Source: Limosilactobacillus pulli (GTDB taxonomy: Bacteria > Bacillota > Bacilli > Lactobacillales > Lactobacillaceae). From it: a stretch of 64,000 nt of DNA. The stretch spans positions 21,087 to 85,086 of the forward strand of contig NZ_CANCWQ010000005.1 of NCBI RefSeq assembly GCF_947381555.1, written 5' to 3'. Under the pieces are notes generated by a model. It was not told the DNA's origin. It saw nothing but the letters and a program-made list of their open reading frames with translations, and searched no databases. Shown one piece after another: positions 63,272 through 64,000 of this stretch. The position numbers and the translations under genes were made by a program. Within the stretch, counting starts at the first letter, position 1. The number at the start of each line of letters is the position of its first letter.

Positions 63272-63457
63272 TCAAAAAAGCTAGGCTCGTTCCTATGGCA
63301 ACCTGGGAATGTAAAAGGCATTGGTAATTAGATGATCACTGCTCAAGCAACCGTGGCTGTTTGAGTAAATCGTCCGTATCTATGCAAATTGTGGTTCGGA
63401 TACTCAATACTGGGGTGTTTGCCCATAAGCCATCGACTTTAGCCGATGGTGGTTGAC
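63200..63457 (+). mobile_element. Right end of the IS200/IS605-type element, with likely omega-RNA
   Basis: Directly after tnpB come a TTCC...GGGAA hairpin and, at 63427-63451, GCCATCGACTTTAGC / CGATGGTGG, the subterminal hairpin of these elements, ending GGTTGAC at 63457. In active TnpB systems the omega-RNA covers the 3' end of tnpB and this right end, with the guide starting just after it (63458 on). The start is approximate. Confidence 0.65.
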
Positions 63458-63491
63458 CTATACACAATCGATTTGATAGACAAAATTTCAA

Positions 63492-63542
63492 ATAAAAAAC
63501 AAAAGGCTTGATGCATCAACATTTTGATACATCAAGCCTTAT
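63492..63542 (-). terminator. Terminator of the rRNA/tRNA operon
   Basis: AAGGCTTGATGTATCAA / TTGATGCATCAAGCCTT then TTGTTTTTT on the minus strand, after tRNA-Thr. Confidence 0.85.
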
Positions 63543-63548
63543 TAATTA

Positions 63549-63621
63549 TGCCAACTATAGGAGTCGAACCTACGACCTTCTCTTTACGAGGGAGATGCTC
63601 TACCAGCTGAGCTAAGTTGGC
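63549..63621 (-). tRNA. tRNA-Thr, anticodon CGT
   Basis: 73 nt. Acceptor GCCAACT/AGTTGGC, D-arm GCTC/GAGC, loop CTCGTAA gives CGT. The closing pair of the anticodon stem (31-39) is C-A rather than C-G. No CCA encoded. Confidence 0.93.
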
Positions 63622-63650
63622 AAAAGAAATACCGGTAAGTATTTCAATGA

Positions 63651-63723
63651 CTCCGGCAGTCAGACTCGAACTGACGACAACCTGATTAACAGTCAGGTGC
63701 TCTACCAACTGAGCTATGCCGGA
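63651..63723 (-). tRNA. tRNA-Asn, anticodon GTT
   Basis: 73 nt. Acceptor TCCGGCA/TGCCGGA; anticodon stem CCTGA/TCAGG with CTGTTAA, giving GTT. Follows 5S rRNA. Confidence 0.95.
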
Positions 63724-63729
63724 ATAATG

Positions 63730-63845
63730 CATGGCAATGCCCTATCCTCGCAGGGAGCGATCCCCCAACTACTTTCGGCGCGTTGAAGCTTAACTTCTGT
63801 GTTCGGCATGGGAACAGGTGTATCCTTCAAGCCATCATCACCACA
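63730..63845 (-). rRNA. rrf: 5S ribosomal RNA
   Basis: 116 nt; ends TGTGGTGATG and CATTGCCATG pair as helix I, and the conserved CCCATGCCGAACACAGAAGT core is present. Confidence 0.95.
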
Positions 63846-63930
63846 CTAATCCCTTTCAGGATTGAGAGCTTGCACTCTCAAAACTAAACAATATTCATCT
63901 CTTATCACGCTTAATGAGAACAACCAAAAC

Positions 63931-64000
63931 TTGGTTAAGTCCTCGACCGATTAGTAATGGTCCGCTCCATGCCTCGCGGCACTTCCACTTCCATCCTATC
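63931..64000 (-). rRNA. rrl: 23S ribosomal RNA, 3' end only
   Basis: Minus strand TACTAATCGGTCGAGGACTT, the universal 23S 3' terminus; the gene continues past the window edge. Confidence 0.95.

Overview
The window looks like chromosome from a heterofermentative lactic acid bacterium of the Lactobacillaceae, most like Limosilactobacillus. The reasons are the gene content and order (recR-ybaB-dnaX-SRP RNA-tadA; cysS-mrnC-rlmB ... sigH-like-rpmG-secE-nusG-rplKA; rplJL; lacLM; pepC; dtpT; adhE; ppx-ppk-ppx), strong AGGAGG-type ribosome binding sites and moderate GC. The species is not established. Most genes lie on the minus strand; a minus-strand rRNA operon (23S 3' end, 5S, tRNA-Asn, tRNA-Thr) closes the window on the right.

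Layout. 1-4.2 kb: polyphosphate metabolism, ppx (cut by the window edge), ppk and a second ppx-like gene with a C-terminal HD domain. 4.5-12.3 kb: acyl-ACP thioesterase, then rsmI, yabA, holB, darA, tmk, yaaL, recR, ybaB, dnaX, 4.5S RNA and tadA. 12.5-16.2 kb: plus-strand nrdHEF behind a promoter with two NrdR-box-like palindromes. 16.2-21.9 kb: brnQ behind a valine-type T-box, adhE with Rex/CcpA-like sites, and a PAP2 pseudogene. 22-27.8 kb: ribosomal protein and transcription genes (rplL, rplJ with L10 leader, rplA, rplK, nusG, secE, rpmG). They are interrupted by an amino-acid permease behind an apparent serine leader-peptide attenuator, and by a three-copy 122-bp tandem array behind a promoter with a perfect cre. 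27.8-39.5 kb: sigH-like gene, a frameshifted MFS pseudogene, an AlkP-family phosphodiesterase, rlmB, mrnC, cysS, a candidate C-rich-loop small RNA, PAP2, gltX, yacL, radA and dut. 39.6-48 kb: GNAT, rpiA, pepC, an alpha/beta hydrolase, gpmA, an AEC transporter, lacLM and tRNA-Leu(AAG). 48-63.9 kb: sprT-like, tex, an NAD-salvage operon (GntR-pncB-nadE), an Asp/Glu racemase with an AspT-like exchanger, a DHA2 pump, tRNA-Gln/Tyr, a phosphoesterase, dtpT, a UPF0340 gene, a truncated TnpB with its right end, and the tRNA/rRNA end.

Most coding content is ordinary housekeeping. The parts most worth a second look are non-coding: the serine-codon leader and terminator before the permease (23.16-23.41 kb), the cre-controlled tandem micro-ORF array (24.76-25.34 kb), the orphan plus-strand terminator and stacked CCCC-loop hairpins (33.80-33.97 kb), the pairing of tRNA-Leu(AAG) with TadA, and the N-terminally deleted TnpB that keeps its RuvC core and probable omega-RNA end.
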